A stretch of 49,199 bases of DNA from Propionibacteriaceae bacterium (GTDB lineage Bacteria; Actinomycetota; Actinomycetes; Propionibacteriales; Propionibacteriaceae), in assembly GCA_027492675.1 (NCBI GenBank), contig JAPUEI010000095.1, forward strand, positions 1 to 49,199, written 5' to 3'. The position numbers and the translations under genes were made by a program. Shown piece after piece: positions 1 through 9,400 of the stretch (positions are counted from its first letter, which is position 1; each line of letters opens with the position of its first letter). Below the pieces are notes generated by a model. The model searched no databases. It saw nothing but the letters and a program-made list of their open reading frames with translations, and was not told where the DNA came from.

Positions 1-923
1 AGGTCGAGGCGCAGAACTTCGAGATGCGCAAGAACGTCCTCAAGTACGACGACGTCATGAACCGGCAGCGTCACGCCATCTACGGCGACCGCCGCTCGGT
101 GCTCGAGGGCGCCGACGTGGAGGAGAAGCTGCGCGCGACCGTGACCAAGGTCGTCACCGAGTACGTCGAGAACGCCACGCAGGGCTTCGAGGAGGACTGG
201 GACCTCGCGCAGCTGTGGCTCGATCTCAAGCAGCTTTACCCGGTGTCGCTGGACATCAGCGACTATGAGGAGAAGTCGGTGACCACCGAGCAGCTGGTGG
301 CCGACTTCACCGAGGACGCGCAGAAGGCGTACGACACGCGCGAGGAGGAGCTCACGCCGGACGTCATGCGCGAGCTCGAGCGGCGCGTGCTGCTCACCGT
401 GCTCGACCGCAAGTGGCGCGAGCACCTGTACGAGATGGACTACCTCCGCGAGGGCATCGGTCTGCGCGCGATGGCGCAGCGCGATCCGCTGGTCGAGTAC
501 CAGCGCGAGGGCGGCGTCATGTTCCAGGCGATGATGGACTCCTTCATGGAGGAGGTCGTCGGCTACCTGTTCAACCTCCACGTCGAGGCTGTCCAGCAGG
601 CGGCGCCCGTCACGAACGACGACGGCACGCCGGTGGACCTGGTCGCCGCGGTGAAGCGCTACCACGACGCCGAGCTCGAGGCCGAGGCGGCCGCGGCACG
701 CAAGCAGCTGCACATCGGTGCCGCGGGCCTGGCCGACACCACGAAGAAGGCCGCCAAGGGGAGCAAGCGTCCCGCGAAGGCCCAGGTCGTGGCGGAGCCC
801 GTTGCAGGGACCGACGACGAGGCTGACGAGCCGGCGGGCGCGTCCACGACAGCCCGTACGGCTGCTCCGAAGACCACGCGGCCGGGAAGCCAGGGGCGAC
901 GCAACACCAAGAAGCGCCGCTGA
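1..923 (+). CDS. secA: Preprotein translocase ATPase SecA, C-terminal part (5' end outside window)
   Basis: SecA drives Sec-dependent protein export by pushing unfolded preproteins through SecYEG with ATP. Only the last ~307 residues are here; the frame is open from the first bases (codons from position 3: [17 protein letters not shown]) and runs to TGA at 921-923. Visible are the helical scaffold and wing regions with the typical stretches [32 protein letters not shown] and [17 protein letters not shown]. The tail is low-complexity Ala/Lys/Arg-rich and ends GRRNTKKRR. No CxCxnCH zinc-binding motif is present at the C-terminus, as is usual for actinobacterial SecA1. It converges with the DUF6459 gene, with one base between the two stop codons. 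Identification is secure; which paralogue (SecA1 or SecA2) is inferred from the helical scaffold sequence and the neighbour. Confidence 0.97.
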   Translation, partial: VEAQNFEMRKNVLKYDDVMNRQRHAIYGDRRSVLEGADVEEKLRATVTKVVTEYVENATQGFEEDWDLAQLWLDLKQLYPVSLDISDYEEKSVTTEQLVADFTEDAQKAYDTREEELTPDVMRELERRVLLTVLDRKWREHLYEMDYLREGIGLRAMAQRDPLVEYQREGGVMFQAMMDSFMEEVVGYLFNLHVEAVQQAAPVTNDDGTPVDLVAAVKRYHDAELEAEAAAARKQLHIGAAGLADTTKKAAKGSKRPAKAQVVAEPVAGTDDEADEPAGASTTARTAAPKTTRPGSQGRRNTKKRR

Positions 924-924
924 C

Positions 925-1422
925 CTAAGGGCCGACGACCAGCGCCGTACAGCGCCAGCTGGACCGGCGCCGGTCCAGCCTGTACGCGACCGCGGCTGAG
1001 CCTTGCCCTCGCCGGAGCCGCACGGTCACCTCGACCGAGCCTCGAGCCGTGAGCTGGAGCCGGATGGAGGCCACGCTCGGCCCAAACCGACGGTAGAGCT
1101 TCGCGGCCTCGGCGAGCACGCGCAGCGGCGATTCGTCGAGCCAGCCTTCGAGCTGTACGGCGGGCCGCAGGCCTGACAGCACCTCCGTCATGGCCTGGGT
1201 CAGGCCCACGGCCAAGCGCCGCACCTCGGGTGGCACGTTGCCAGCCGGTGCCGATACCTCCGGCGTCTCACCGTCGAACGGAAGAGTCGGCTGGGCGGGC
1301 CATCCCGACGAGGAGTCGTCGACAAGGTCGTCCCAGCGCCAGGCAGGAGCACGCACGGCGACCCGGAGCACACGGCAGCGGGCGCGGTCAGGGGTGAGCA
1401 GCGGGGGTGTGGCTGTGACCAT
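925..1422 (-). CDS. DUF6459 (Rv-type) family protein
   Basis: A 165-residue protein of unknown function found next to secA in many actinobacteria. The recognisable core is the segment from about residue 85 (PPEVRRLAVGLTQAMTEVLS) through a GLRPAVQLEGWL-type helix, followed by basic beta strands (VEVTVRLRRG, VAYRLDRR), resembling DUF6459 proteins as I remember them. The start was set at ATG 1422 (MVTATPPLLTP): the upstream extension of the same frame is Cys/Ser/Pro-rich and lacks coding character. There is no signal peptide or membrane segment, so it is probably cytoplasmic. It ends one base from the secA stop in the opposite direction. Function is not known. Confidence 0.72.
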   Translation of the reverse strand: MVTATPPLLTPDRARCRVLRVAVRAPAWRWDDLVDDSSSGWPAQPTLPFDGETPEVSAPAGNVPPEVRRLAVGLTQAMTEVLSGLRPAVQLEGWLDESPLRVLAEAAKLYRRFGPSVASIRLQLTARGSVEVTVRLRRGQGSAAVAYRLDRRRSSWRCTALVVGP

Positions 1423-1492
1423 GCGTCCACGCTGCACCCCGCGCGCGGCACATGCCAGCACTTTCTGCCTGACCTGTGGACAACTCCTACGA

Positions 1493-2809
1493 TCAGGCCG
1501 AGAACAGCAGCAGCAGCCCGCACACGGTGTAGATGACCATGACCCCGAGCAGCGGCAATTGGGCACGCCGCATGGCATCGGGCCGGAGCAGGGCGACCGC
1601 GCGGTCGTGGGCGACGATGATCCCGAGCACGTGGCCACCCACGATGAAGATCAGCTGGGCGAGCGCGGTCACCGTGGGGTACGTCAGCGGCGTCGCCACC
1701 ACCCCGTACTCCGCCAGCCCCAGGACGTTCCAGCCTTTGCCGAGTGGGTCGGCCAGTTGCGTCACCGTCCGCTGGCCCTCGATGACGAGCAGCGTGAGGT
1801 AGTGGCCGAGGGCGTAGCCGGCGACGATTGGCACCAGACCGGTCGAGAGTCGGTCGGCGGTGGTCAGCAAGGGAGTAGGTGAGGCGAGGCCCCAGCGCAG
1901 CGCGGCTACGCCGGCGACGTACAGGCCGGCCACAATGGCGACCATGACGCACATCCCGCCCAGGCCCCACAGCCAACGCGGCGCGTCGGACGACTGGATC
2001 AGCCGCACCCACCCGGTCGAGGAGCTGAAGCTGTCGTACGCGGTCGTGCCGAGCAGCGCGCAGGCGAGCGCGGCGGTTCCTCGAGGCGGTTCCCAGGTGC
2101 CGAGGTTGCGCACCGGGGATACCAGGCGCAGCGTGCCGTCCGACCATTGCCACGGGGACACACGCGAGAGCATGCCGGCGTAGGCGTCGAACGGGTCTGC
2201 CGTCCCTACCCAGCCGGAGCCCCGCCACAGGACCCCGACGACGACCACGACCAGCCACGCGATCACGAACCCACGCAGGACCGGGAGCGTCGCCCTGTCA
2301 GGCTGGACCAGCTCGAACCAGCCCCACACCACGATCCCGGCGGCGGCCGGAAGCACTCCGAGGGAGGGGATCGGATCGGGGCTGACACGCTTCAGGAGCA
2401 CGGCCACGCTCCGTACGGGATGGAGCCCGTGCCACAGCGCTCCTCCCAGCAGGGAGACCGGCACGAGACCGACCCACAGCAGCACGAAGACGGTCCCGAA
2501 CACGGGGTTGGTGACGAGGTCCTTGCCTGCCACCAGCGCCATCGCGACCCAGAGCCAGAAGACGATCACGAGGATGCGTCCGGTCCAGAGCACTCCTGGG
2601 TGCGCGAGGACTCGGCTGAGCCGGGGGAGCGGGCGTCCCCCCAAGGTGTCCAGTCGAGTTCGGCGCCAGGACCGAGTCAGGAACCAGAACGTCGCGACCA
2701 GGACGAGCGCTGCGCCTGCGACGACGTACTCGAAGGGCAGAGGCAGGTCCTTGCGGCTGCCGATCCCGTGCGCCGGCAGGAGGAGCAGGGTCAGCGCGTC
2801 ACCGTACAT
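1493..2809 (-). CDS. Uncharacterised polytopic membrane protein, coupled to a cupredoxin-like lipoprotein
   Basis: A 438-residue protein with roughly ten or more hydrophobic segments spread along its length (for example AALVLVATFWFL, VIVFWLWVAMALV, VVVVVGVLW and the C-terminal LLGVMVIYTVCGLLLLFSA). I recognise no enzymatic motif. Its start codon lies 11 bases inside the end of the upstream cupredoxin-like gene, so the two are almost certainly co-transcribed and translationally coupled. That partnership suggests a membrane complex handling a metal or electrons at the outer face of the membrane, but this is inference. Gene reality is well supported by length, high GC3 and overlap; the function is unknown. 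Confidence 0.8.
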   Translation of the reverse strand: MYGDALTLLLLPAHGIGSRKDLPLPFEYVVAGAALVLVATFWFLTRSWRRTRLDTLGGRPLPRLSRVLAHPGVLWTGRILVIVFWLWVAMALVAGKDLVTNPVFGTVFVLLWVGLVPVSLLGGALWHGLHPVRSVAVLLKRVSPDPIPSLGVLPAAAGIVVWGWFELVQPDRATLPVLRGFVIAWLVVVVVGVLWRGSGWVGTADPFDAYAGMLSRVSPWQWSDGTLRLVSPVRNLGTWEPPRGTAALACALLGTTAYDSFSSSTGWVRLIQSSDAPRWLWGLGGMCVMVAIVAGLYVAGVAALRWGLASPTPLLTTADRLSTGLVPIVAGYALGHYLTLLVIEGQRTVTQLADPLGKGWNVLGLAEYGVVATPLTYPTVTALAQLIFIVGGHVLGIIVAHDRAVALLRPDAMRRAQLPLLGVMVIYTVCGLLLLFSA

Positions 2810-3137
2810 GCAGGGTGGCGATGGTGGCCTCGACGACGTGGGTCTCCACCTCGTAGCTGCCGGTCTTGTCCGCGGTGAAGGTGATCACGGTCGGGGTGCC
2901 CGCCACGACCTCCTTCTCGATCTCGTAGCCGTGGACGTGAACCGTGTCGGCTGCGTCAGATGTGACGGTGATCGTCACCTTCGAGCCCACCGACACCTCG
3001 TACGTCGCCCCGGACGGCGTGACCTTGCCGTTGGCGATGGTCACGGCGATGGAGACGGGGCCGGTCTTCGCCGATGACGAGCACGCGCCCGTGGCCAGCA
3101 GGACGGTGACAAGCAGAAGCCCGATGAGTCGACGCAT
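2799..3137 (-). CDS. Small cupredoxin-like lipoprotein
   Basis: A 112-residue exported protein. The N-terminus is a lipoprotein signal (MRRLIGLLLVTVLLATGAC) with Cys19 as the probable lipidated residue. The mature part is a short beta-sandwich with His67 and His69 (VHVHGYEIEKEV), a TFTADKTGSYEVETH strand pair containing His100, and His110 near the end, in the manner of cupredoxin_1-type domains. No Cys or Met stands where type-1 blue copper sites have their thiolate and thioether ligands, so metal binding, if any, must rely on histidines. The ATG at 3137 has a GGGAG ribosome-binding site upstream on the minus strand; the longer frame further upstream is a shadow of the acyltransferase gene. 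It is followed by an 11-base overlap with the membrane-protein gene. Confidence 0.8.
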   Translation of the reverse strand: MRRLIGLLLVTVLLATGACSSSAKTGPVSIAVTIANGKVTPSGATYEVSVGSKVTITVTSDAADTVHVHGYEIEKEVVAGTPTVITFTADKTGSYEVETHVVEATIATLHVR

Positions 3138-3252
3138 TGTTTCTCCCAAGGAAGGGTCCGAGTATTCGCGCACATCCTGCCCCAACCACCCAGGCGGCAG
3201 GAAGAATCTCACGGCGGGTGGGTATCGTCGGTGCTGACTGACGAGGAGAACA

Positions 3253-4584
3253 ATGCCTGACCCGTTGACCCAGACCGAGATCGCGTCGCTGTCGCGCGGG
3301 GTCGGGGGCACTCCCTGGCACCTGACCACGGTGGACGTGCTCGACCGGCCGCGGGCCGACGCCACGCTGCCGCTGAGCGAGGTCGTCGCGCGTCTGGGCG
3401 ACCGACTCCCGTTCGCGCCGAGGTTCCGGCAGCGCGTCCGCGAGACGGTGACCGGGCTCGACTGGGTCGACGACACCGACTTCGACATCCTGCGCCACGT
3501 CCGTCGCGTCACGCTCGAGGCGCCAGGGTCCATGGCCCAGGTCACCGACCTCGTCGCCGAAGGACTCACCACGCCACTCGACCCCGCCCACCCGCAGTGG
3601 GACCTCGTGGTGGTCGATGGTCTCCGCGGAGGGCAGGTGGCGCTGGTCTGCCGGAGCCACCCTGCGTACGTCGACGGTGGCGACCACATCCATCTGTTGC
3701 AGGAGCTGTACGACGACGATCCTCAACCCGAACGGCCCGTACCCCGGGAGTGGGAGCCCCAGCCGGCGCCCCACACCGGCGACGACCTCGTGTCGGGCCT
3801 CGTCGGCGGTTTCTCAGACCCGGTGGGGATGCTCGGCCGACTCGGCAGCCGGATGGCTCGTGGTGTCGCGCAGGGCGTCGAGTGGGTGCAGGCTCAGGGC
3901 CTTCCTGGGAGGCTGCGCGCTGAGCCCGTGGCGCCGGTCACGCGCCATGCGGGCGGCGTGCTCGTGAACCTCGGTGCGGTCAACCGCGTCCGGGACGCCG
4001 CGGGCTGTACGACCCACGACGTGGTGGTCGCCCTGGTCACCGCAGGGCTGCGGCAGTGGCAGACCCAGCTCGGTGACGAGCCCAGCGATGTGGTCGCCCT
4101 GGTGCCGCTCGCGGTCAAGGAACGCGGCAAGGTGCCGTCCGCGATCGGCTGCGCCGTCGCCCCGCAGTACGTGACGCTGCCGGCGCGGAACGCGTCACCG
4201 CAGGGCCGCATCGACCAGATCGCTTCGCTGACCCGCACGCGCATCGACTCCGGAGCCACGCTCGACGGTGACCGGCTCACCCACCTCGCAGGCTTCGCGC
4301 CGGCGACCTTGCACGCGGTCGCCGCCCGTACCGTCACCTCGGGACGCGACCATGATCTGTACCTGGCGAACGCCCCGGGTCCTCGGGCTGTCCGGTACTT
4401 CGGGGAGTGGCCGCTGCACTCGAGCTACCCGGTGCTCGGGCTGGCCGACTCGGAGGACGTCACCGTGTGCGCCACGTCGTACCACGGCCGCATCGGCATC
4501 GGCATCGCCGCGACCGCCCCGGTCACGGCGTTCGTCGAGGGCATCACGAGCGAGCTCAACCGGCTCGATGGAGGACATCGCTGA
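3253..4584 (+). CDS. WS/DGAT-family acyltransferase with altered active-site motif
   Basis: A 443-residue member of the wax ester synthase/diacylglycerol acyltransferase family, whose typical members transfer fatty acyl-CoA to diacylglycerol or long-chain alcohols and are abundant in lipid-storing actinobacteria. N-terminal condensation-like domain: LPFAPRFRQRV, WVDDTDFDI, PLDPAHPQWDL. The catalytic HHxxxDG is replaced by SHPAYVDG (Ser135-His136 to Asp141-Gly142), so the second His is kept and the first is lost. The C-terminal half has the family stretches VPLAVKERGK, GCAVAPQYVTLP and NAPGPRAVRYFG. The ATG is preceded by GAGGAGAAC. A possible -10 (TATCGT) lies at 3223-3228. The stop overlaps the next gene's ATG (ATGA). 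It may be active with a different acceptor or may have lost acyltransfer activity. Confidence 0.85.
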   Translation: MPDPLTQTEIASLSRGVGGTPWHLTTVDVLDRPRADATLPLSEVVARLGDRLPFAPRFRQRVRETVTGLDWVDDTDFDILRHVRRVTLEAPGSMAQVTDLVAEGLTTPLDPAHPQWDLVVVDGLRGGQVALVCRSHPAYVDGGDHIHLLQELYDDDPQPERPVPREWEPQPAPHTGDDLVSGLVGGFSDPVGMLGRLGSRMARGVAQGVEWVQAQGLPGRLRAEPVAPVTRHAGGVLVNLGAVNRVRDAAGCTTHDVVVALVTAGLRQWQTQLGDEPSDVVALVPLAVKERGKVPSAIGCAVAPQYVTLPARNASPQGRIDQIASLTRTRIDSGATLDGDRLTHLAGFAPATLHAVAARTVTSGRDHDLYLANAPGPRAVRYFGEWPLHSSYPVLGLADSEDVTVCATSYHGRIGIGIAATAPVTAFVEGITSELNRLDGGHR

Positions 4585-5045
4585 TGGTCGCTTTCGTCCC
4601 TGTGTCCGTCGAGGTGCTGGCCGACCTTCCGACGACCCCGCTCGTCGGACCGCAGTACGCGTTCGCCGTGACGGCCGGCCTGTGTGACACGTTCTCCTTG
4701 TCTCCGGCTGACGACGAGGAGGCCGAACGTACGGCGCTGCTGCTCGCTGGTCTGGCGTCGCTGATGGCCCATGGGCGCCGCCTGGTGCTCGTGGTCGATG
4801 CCCGGGCCGACGACCAGGGCGGCGGGCTGGGGGAGTGCTCGCTGAGCGGCGTGGCCTGGAAGGACGTGTCGGCGATCTTCGCCGACGCTCCCGAGGCCAG
4901 TGCGGCTGTGGCGGAGGCGTCGGCAGCGGTGGCCGGCCTCGACCTGGACGATGCCTGGGACGTGTCCGCCGTACAGACCCTGCTGAGTGAGCACGACCTG
5001 CTCTGGTTCGGTCCCGGGGAGGTCGGCGCGCTCACGCGCGTGTGA
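4584..5045 (+). CDS. DUF6912 family protein
   Basis: A 153-residue acidic protein of unknown function. It starts at ATG 4584, which overlaps the acyltransferase stop (ATGA), indicating translational coupling. The N-terminus MVAFVPVSVEVLADLP followed by YAFAVTAGL matches the DUF6912 pattern I recall (a beta strand, then a 'YAVTPAL'-like strand); a middle segment, LVLVVDA, is another strand. No catalytic motif, signal peptide or membrane segment is visible. The longer frame upstream of 4584 is a shadow of the preceding gene. The family is common in actinobacteria, but its role is not established. Confidence 0.7.
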   Translation: MVAFVPVSVEVLADLPTTPLVGPQYAFAVTAGLCDTFSLSPADDEEAERTALLLAGLASLMAHGRRLVLVVDARADDQGGGLGECSLSGVAWKDVSAIFADAPEASAAVAEASAAVAGLDLDDAWDVSAVQTLLSEHDLLWFGPGEVGALTRV

Positions 5046-5084
5046 CCCTGGCTCATTTTGGCGGCGTGGGGGACACTGTCCGAC

Positions 5085-5909
5085 ATGCCACGATCCATCT
5101 GGAAGGGTGCCATCTCCTTCGGCCTGGTGACGATCCCCATCAGGGTGTACGGCGCTGTCGAGCCTGGTGACCTGAGTTTCCGGCAGGTCCACGCGAAGGA
5201 CGGTGGCCGGATCCGCCAGAAGCGCGTGTGCGAGAAGTGCGGCGAGGAGGTCGAGTTCGCCGACCTGGCCAAGGGGTACGAGTCCGCTGACGGCCGCATG
5301 GCGATCCTCGAGAAGCAGGACTTCGAGAACCTCCCGCTGACGACGACCAAGACGGTCGACGTCGTGCAGTTCGTCGAGGCGAGCGAGATCGACCCGATCG
5401 CGTTCGACAAGCCGTACTACCTCGAGGCGGAGGCGACGGGTCAGAAGCCGTACGTCCTGTTGCGCGACGCCCTCAAGGAGTCCGGCAAGGTCGCGGTCGT
5501 GAAGGTCGCCCTGCGGTCCCGGGAGGCGCTCGCGGTGGTCCGGGTCACCGGCGACGTGATGGTGATGCAGACGATGCTGTGGCCCGACGAGGTGCGCGAC
5601 GCGTCGTTCGCCGCGCCGCCGGCCGACGTGAAGGCCTCCAAGGCGGAGATCGGCATGGCCACGATGTTCATCGACCAGATGTCCGGCTCGTTCACCCCGA
5701 GCGACTTCACCGACTCGTACCGCGAAGCCCTGGAGACCGTCGTGGCCTCGAAGCTTGACGGTGTCGCGCTGCCCGAAGGCACTGAGGAGTCGCCGACCGA
5801 GACCAACGTGGTCGATCTCGTCGCCGCCCTGCGGGCCTCGGTGGAGGCCGCGAAGGCCCGCCGCGCCGAGGAGGAGAAGAAGTCCAAGAAGACGTCGAAG
5901 GCCGGTTAG
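5085..5909 (+). CDS. ku: Non-homologous end-joining protein Ku
   Basis: A 274-residue bacterial Ku, the homodimeric ring that binds DNA double-strand ends and recruits LigD for end joining. The start MPRSIWKGAISFGLVTIPIRV is the classic Ku N-terminus, which fixes the ATG at 5085 rather than the earlier in-frame GTG at 5058. The core beta-barrel is recognisable (VHAKDGGRIRQKRVCEKCG with a CxxC pair, KGYESADGRMAILEKQDFENL, FDKPYYLEA, VMVMQTMLWPDEVR). The C-terminus is a short Lys-rich tail (EEEKKSKKTSKAG) of the kind implicated in DNA and LigD contacts. No ligD is present in the window. It converges with the DUF2505 gene five bases downstream. Confidence 0.96.
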   Translation: MPRSIWKGAISFGLVTIPIRVYGAVEPGDLSFRQVHAKDGGRIRQKRVCEKCGEEVEFADLAKGYESADGRMAILEKQDFENLPLTTTKTVDVVQFVEASEIDPIAFDKPYYLEAEATGQKPYVLLRDALKESGKVAVVKVALRSREALAVVRVTGDVMVMQTMLWPDEVRDASFAAPPADVKASKAEIGMATMFIDQMSGSFTPSDFTDSYREALETVVASKLDGVALPEGTEESPTETNVVDLVAALRASVEAAKARRAEEEKKSKKTSKAG

Positions 5910-5913
5910 TCGT

Positions 5914-6393
5914 TCAGGCGCGGAGCCAGTCGTCGCCCACGCGCTGCTGGAGCGTGATGCCCTCGAGCACCGCGGGGGCGGCCGACTGCTCGAGCTTCTT
6001 GCCCACGAACGGGATGTTGACGTTGAGGTCACCGGCGTAGTCGACACGGGTGCCCTTGCCGCCTGGGGCCAGCGTGATTGCGCCCTTCATCTCGACCGGC
6101 AGGCCCGGAACTGTGAGCAGCAACGCCCCCGTACGAGAGCCGTCGTGGGCTGCCGCCGACCAGCGCACGTCCTCGACGATGGTGATCGTCTCGCCGGTGA
6201 ACTTGGCGGCTGCCGAAGGGGCCTTGAGGGTGCGGGACACGGTCGTGTGCGCGCCGTCAACCGTCACGGAGTGCTTCAGCGCCTCGGATGCCTCGCACAC
6301 CTTCTCGAGGAACGCGCGATCGGTGAGCATGGCGGCGACGTCGGTCGGAGCGGCGGCGAAGTCCTGTTGGGCGGTGAGCTGCATGCCGTCCAT
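5914..6393 (-). CDS. DUF2505 domain protein (SRPBCC-like)
   Basis: A 159-residue protein matching DUF2505: an initial strand LTAQQDFAAAPTDVAAMLTD, a helix AFLEKVCEASE, and repeated beta strands ending in the helix LEQSAAPAVLEGITLQQ, the general plan of START/SRPBCC ligand-binding folds. A slightly shorter start at the ATG at 6384 (MQLTAQQ) is equally possible. There is no signal peptide. Neighbours give no hint of ligand; it is divergent from the glutamate dehydrogenase gene. The family is common in actinobacteria and uncharacterised. Confidence 0.78.
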   Translation of the reverse strand: MDGMQLTAQQDFAAAPTDVAAMLTDRAFLEKVCEASEALKHSVTVDGAHTTVSRTLKAPSAAAKFTGETITIVEDVRWSAAAHDGSRTGALLLTVPGLPVEMKGAITLAPGGKGTRVDYAGDLNVNIPFVGKKLEQSAAPAVLEGITLQQRVGDDWLRA

Positions 6394-6413
6394 TGTGGCG
6401 GACCGGATGCGGT

Positions 6414-6446
6414 TATCGTGACACGCAGGACGGCAGAGAGGCCGTC
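6414..6446 (+). promoter_or_regulatory. Putative promoter -10 and 5'UTR hairpin of the glutamate dehydrogenase gene
   Basis: TATCGT at 6414-6419 fits the TAnnnT actinobacterial -10. If used, transcription would start near 6426 and give a ~40-base leader containing a perfect six-base-pair hairpin, GACGGC-AGAGAG-GCCGTC (6429-6446), before the GGGAGG ribosome-binding site of the gene at 6466. The -35 region is poor. Confidence 0.4.
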
Positions 6447-6465
6447 ACGGTGGGAGGTTTCGCTC

Positions 6466-9400
6466 ATGTCCGGTGGTCCCCGACGTCACCAGCCGATGCA
6501 GCAGTTGATCGACCTTGTGGCGCGGAAGCTCGACCCGGACACCGTCGCGCGCGTGGGGGAGCCGCAGCTCCTGGCGACCGGCTACCTCGACCACCAGCAC
6601 GTCGACGACCTCGTCGACATCGGCAGTGACACGCTGGCGGCCCTGATGGACACCCATGTACGGATCGCGGCTGCGCGGGCGCCGGGCGCGGACCTCGTGG
6701 TGATCGACACGCCCGACGCCGACGACACGTGGCGTCTGTCGGGCTCCACGCTGTTGCAGATCGTCACCGACGACCGACCCTTCCTCGTCGACTCGGTGAC
6801 CATGGAGCTCACCCGGCAGGACTGGTCGATCCGGCACGTCTTCCATCCCCAACTGACGGTGTGGCGCGACGAGACGGGGGCCCTGCACGGCGTCACGGCC
6901 TCGGACCCCGACGCGGTCGGAGAGTCCTGGATGACGTTCGCGGTGTATCCGCCGCTCGGGGTCGCGGCCGACGAGGCCGCCGGGGCGCTCGAGCGTGGCG
7001 TACGCGACGTGCTCTCCGAGGTGCGGGCGGTGACCGCTGACTGGATGTCCATGCGTCACGAGCTGACGAACGCCGTCGACCTGCTCGGCACCGACCCGTA
7101 CGACGGGATGGCCGACGACCGTGACGCCGCGCGCGACCTGCTGCGCTGGCTGCGCGACGACAACTTCACGCTGCTCGGCTATCGGGAGTACTCCTACGTC
7201 GAGGGTGCGTATCAGCCGGTCGACGGCACCGGTCTCGGGCTGCTCAGGGACCAGCCGGACCTCTTCGACGCCCTCCCGACGCCCAGCGACACGGCCGTGC
7301 TCGTGTTCACCAAGGACTCCGTACGGTCTCGGGTGCACCGCCCCGGCTACCGCGACTACGTCGGCGTACGCGTTCTCGACGATGCGGGTCGGATCATGGG
7401 CGAGCGCCGGTTCGTGGGCGTGCTGTCGTCACCCGCGTACACCGAGCCTGTCACCCGCATCCCGATCCTCGTGGGCAAGGCGTCCGAGATCCTGCACCGG
7501 TCGGGGTACGCGTCGAACAGCCACGGCTACAAGGCGCTGCTGGCCACGCTCAACACCTACCCCCGTGACGAGCTGTTCCACGCGGGCGTCGACGAGCTCT
7601 ACCCGATCGTCGAGCGCGTGGCCGCCATCGGTGAGCGCCGTCAGGTGCGGGTGTTCTTCCACCGCGACCCGTGGCAACGGTTCGTGAACTGCCTGGTGTA
7701 CCTGCCGCGCGATCGCTACACCACGGACACCGTTGAGCGCTTCGAGGAGATCCTGCGCAACCGACTCGGCGGGATCGCCGTGGAACACCAGGCGCTCGTC
7801 ACGGAATCGGTGGTCGCCCGCCTGGACGTCATGGTGCGTCTGGGCGTGCGGTCCGATGAGGATGTCGACCTCGCGGCGCTCGAGGACGAGCTGACCGACG
7901 CGACCCGCACCTGGGACGAGCGGTTCATCGACGCGGTGTACGAGTGGCCGAGCGAGCAACGCGGCGTGGACTTCCCCGACTCGTACAAAGAGGTGTTCAC
8001 CCCGACCCAGGGCGTCGCCGACCTCGAGGTCCTCAACTCGCTGGTTGATACCGACGAGATGCGGGCCACGATCGTGGACGCCGGCAGTACGGATGCCGCC
8101 GACTTGAGGCTCCGTCTGTACAGGCGGCGCCGGATCGCCTTGCCCGACGTGCTGCCGCACCTGGAGCAGCTCGGGGTCTCGGTCATCGACGAGTGGCCGT
8201 TCGAGATCGAGCTGCGTGACGAGCCGGCGTGGGTGTACGAGTTCGGGCTGCGCACGCCTGCCGCGGACTGGACCGACGACGACCGTCGGCGCTTCATCGA
8301 CGCCTTCGAGGCGTCGAGCACCCGTCGACTCGACATCGGACCCATGAACGCCCTGGTCACCGCGGCAGGGCTGACGTGGGAGGAGGTCGGCTGGCTGCGG
8401 GCTCTCGAGCGCTACCTCAAGCAGGGCGGCATGGCGTACTCCAACGCGTACATCGCCGGGGCCCTGCTCGCGAACCCTGACCTCTCGGCGAAGCTCGTCG
8501 CCGCATTCCGGGCCGCCCACGACCCAGCCGTCACGCTCGACACCGACCGGACGGCCTCCGAGGCGCTGCTGGTCGAGGTCGAGGCCGGGCTCGAGTCGGT
8601 GTCCAGCCTCGATCAGGACCGGATCATCCGGGCGTTCGTGGCTCTGGAGCGCGCGATCGTCCGTACCAACGCCTTCACCGGTCTCGGCGATCAGGCGCTC
8701 GCGTTCAAGTTGCTGCCGCGGACCCTCACGCTGCTCCCGGAACCTCGGCCCGAGTTCGAGATCTGGGTGTACTCGCCCCGCGTCGATGGCGTACACCTCC
8801 GCTTCGGTCGGGTCGCCCGCGGCGGGTTGCGCTGGTCCGACCGCGCCGAGGACTTCCGCACAGAGGTGCTCGGCCTGGTCAAGGCGCAGATGGTGAAGAA
8901 CACCGTGATCGTGCCCGTCGGCGCGAAGGGCGGTTTCGTGGCTCGTTGGCTGCCCGACCCGGCCGTGGACCGGGCGGCATGGCTGGCGGAGGGCCAGCAC
9001 GCCTACCGGATGTTCGTGACCGCGCTGCTGTCCGTCACCGACACGATCGTCGAGGGCCGCGTCGTCGGCCCGGAGGGCGTCGTGCGCCACGACGACGACG
9101 ATCCGTACCTCGTGGTCGCCGCAGACAAGGGCACGGCCACGTTCTCCGACCTGGCCAATGAGATCTCCTTGTCGCGCGGCTTCTGGCTGGGGGACGCGTT
9201 CGCGTCGGGGGGCACGAAGGGGTACGACCACAAGGCGATGGGCATCACCGCCCGTGGCGCCTGGGAGTCGGTGAAGCGCCACTTCCTCGAGATGGGTGTC
9301 GACTGCCAGAGCGAGCCGTTCACCTGCGTGGGCATCGGCGACATGTCCGGCGACGTGTTCGGCAACGGCATGCTGCTCAGCCACCAGATCCGGCTGGTCG

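Noticed and set aside
5755..6465. Upstream extension of the glutamate dehydrogenase frame
   Set aside because: It overlaps ku and the opposite-strand DUF2505 gene and lacks protein-like sequence; ATG 6466 has a ribosome-binding site.
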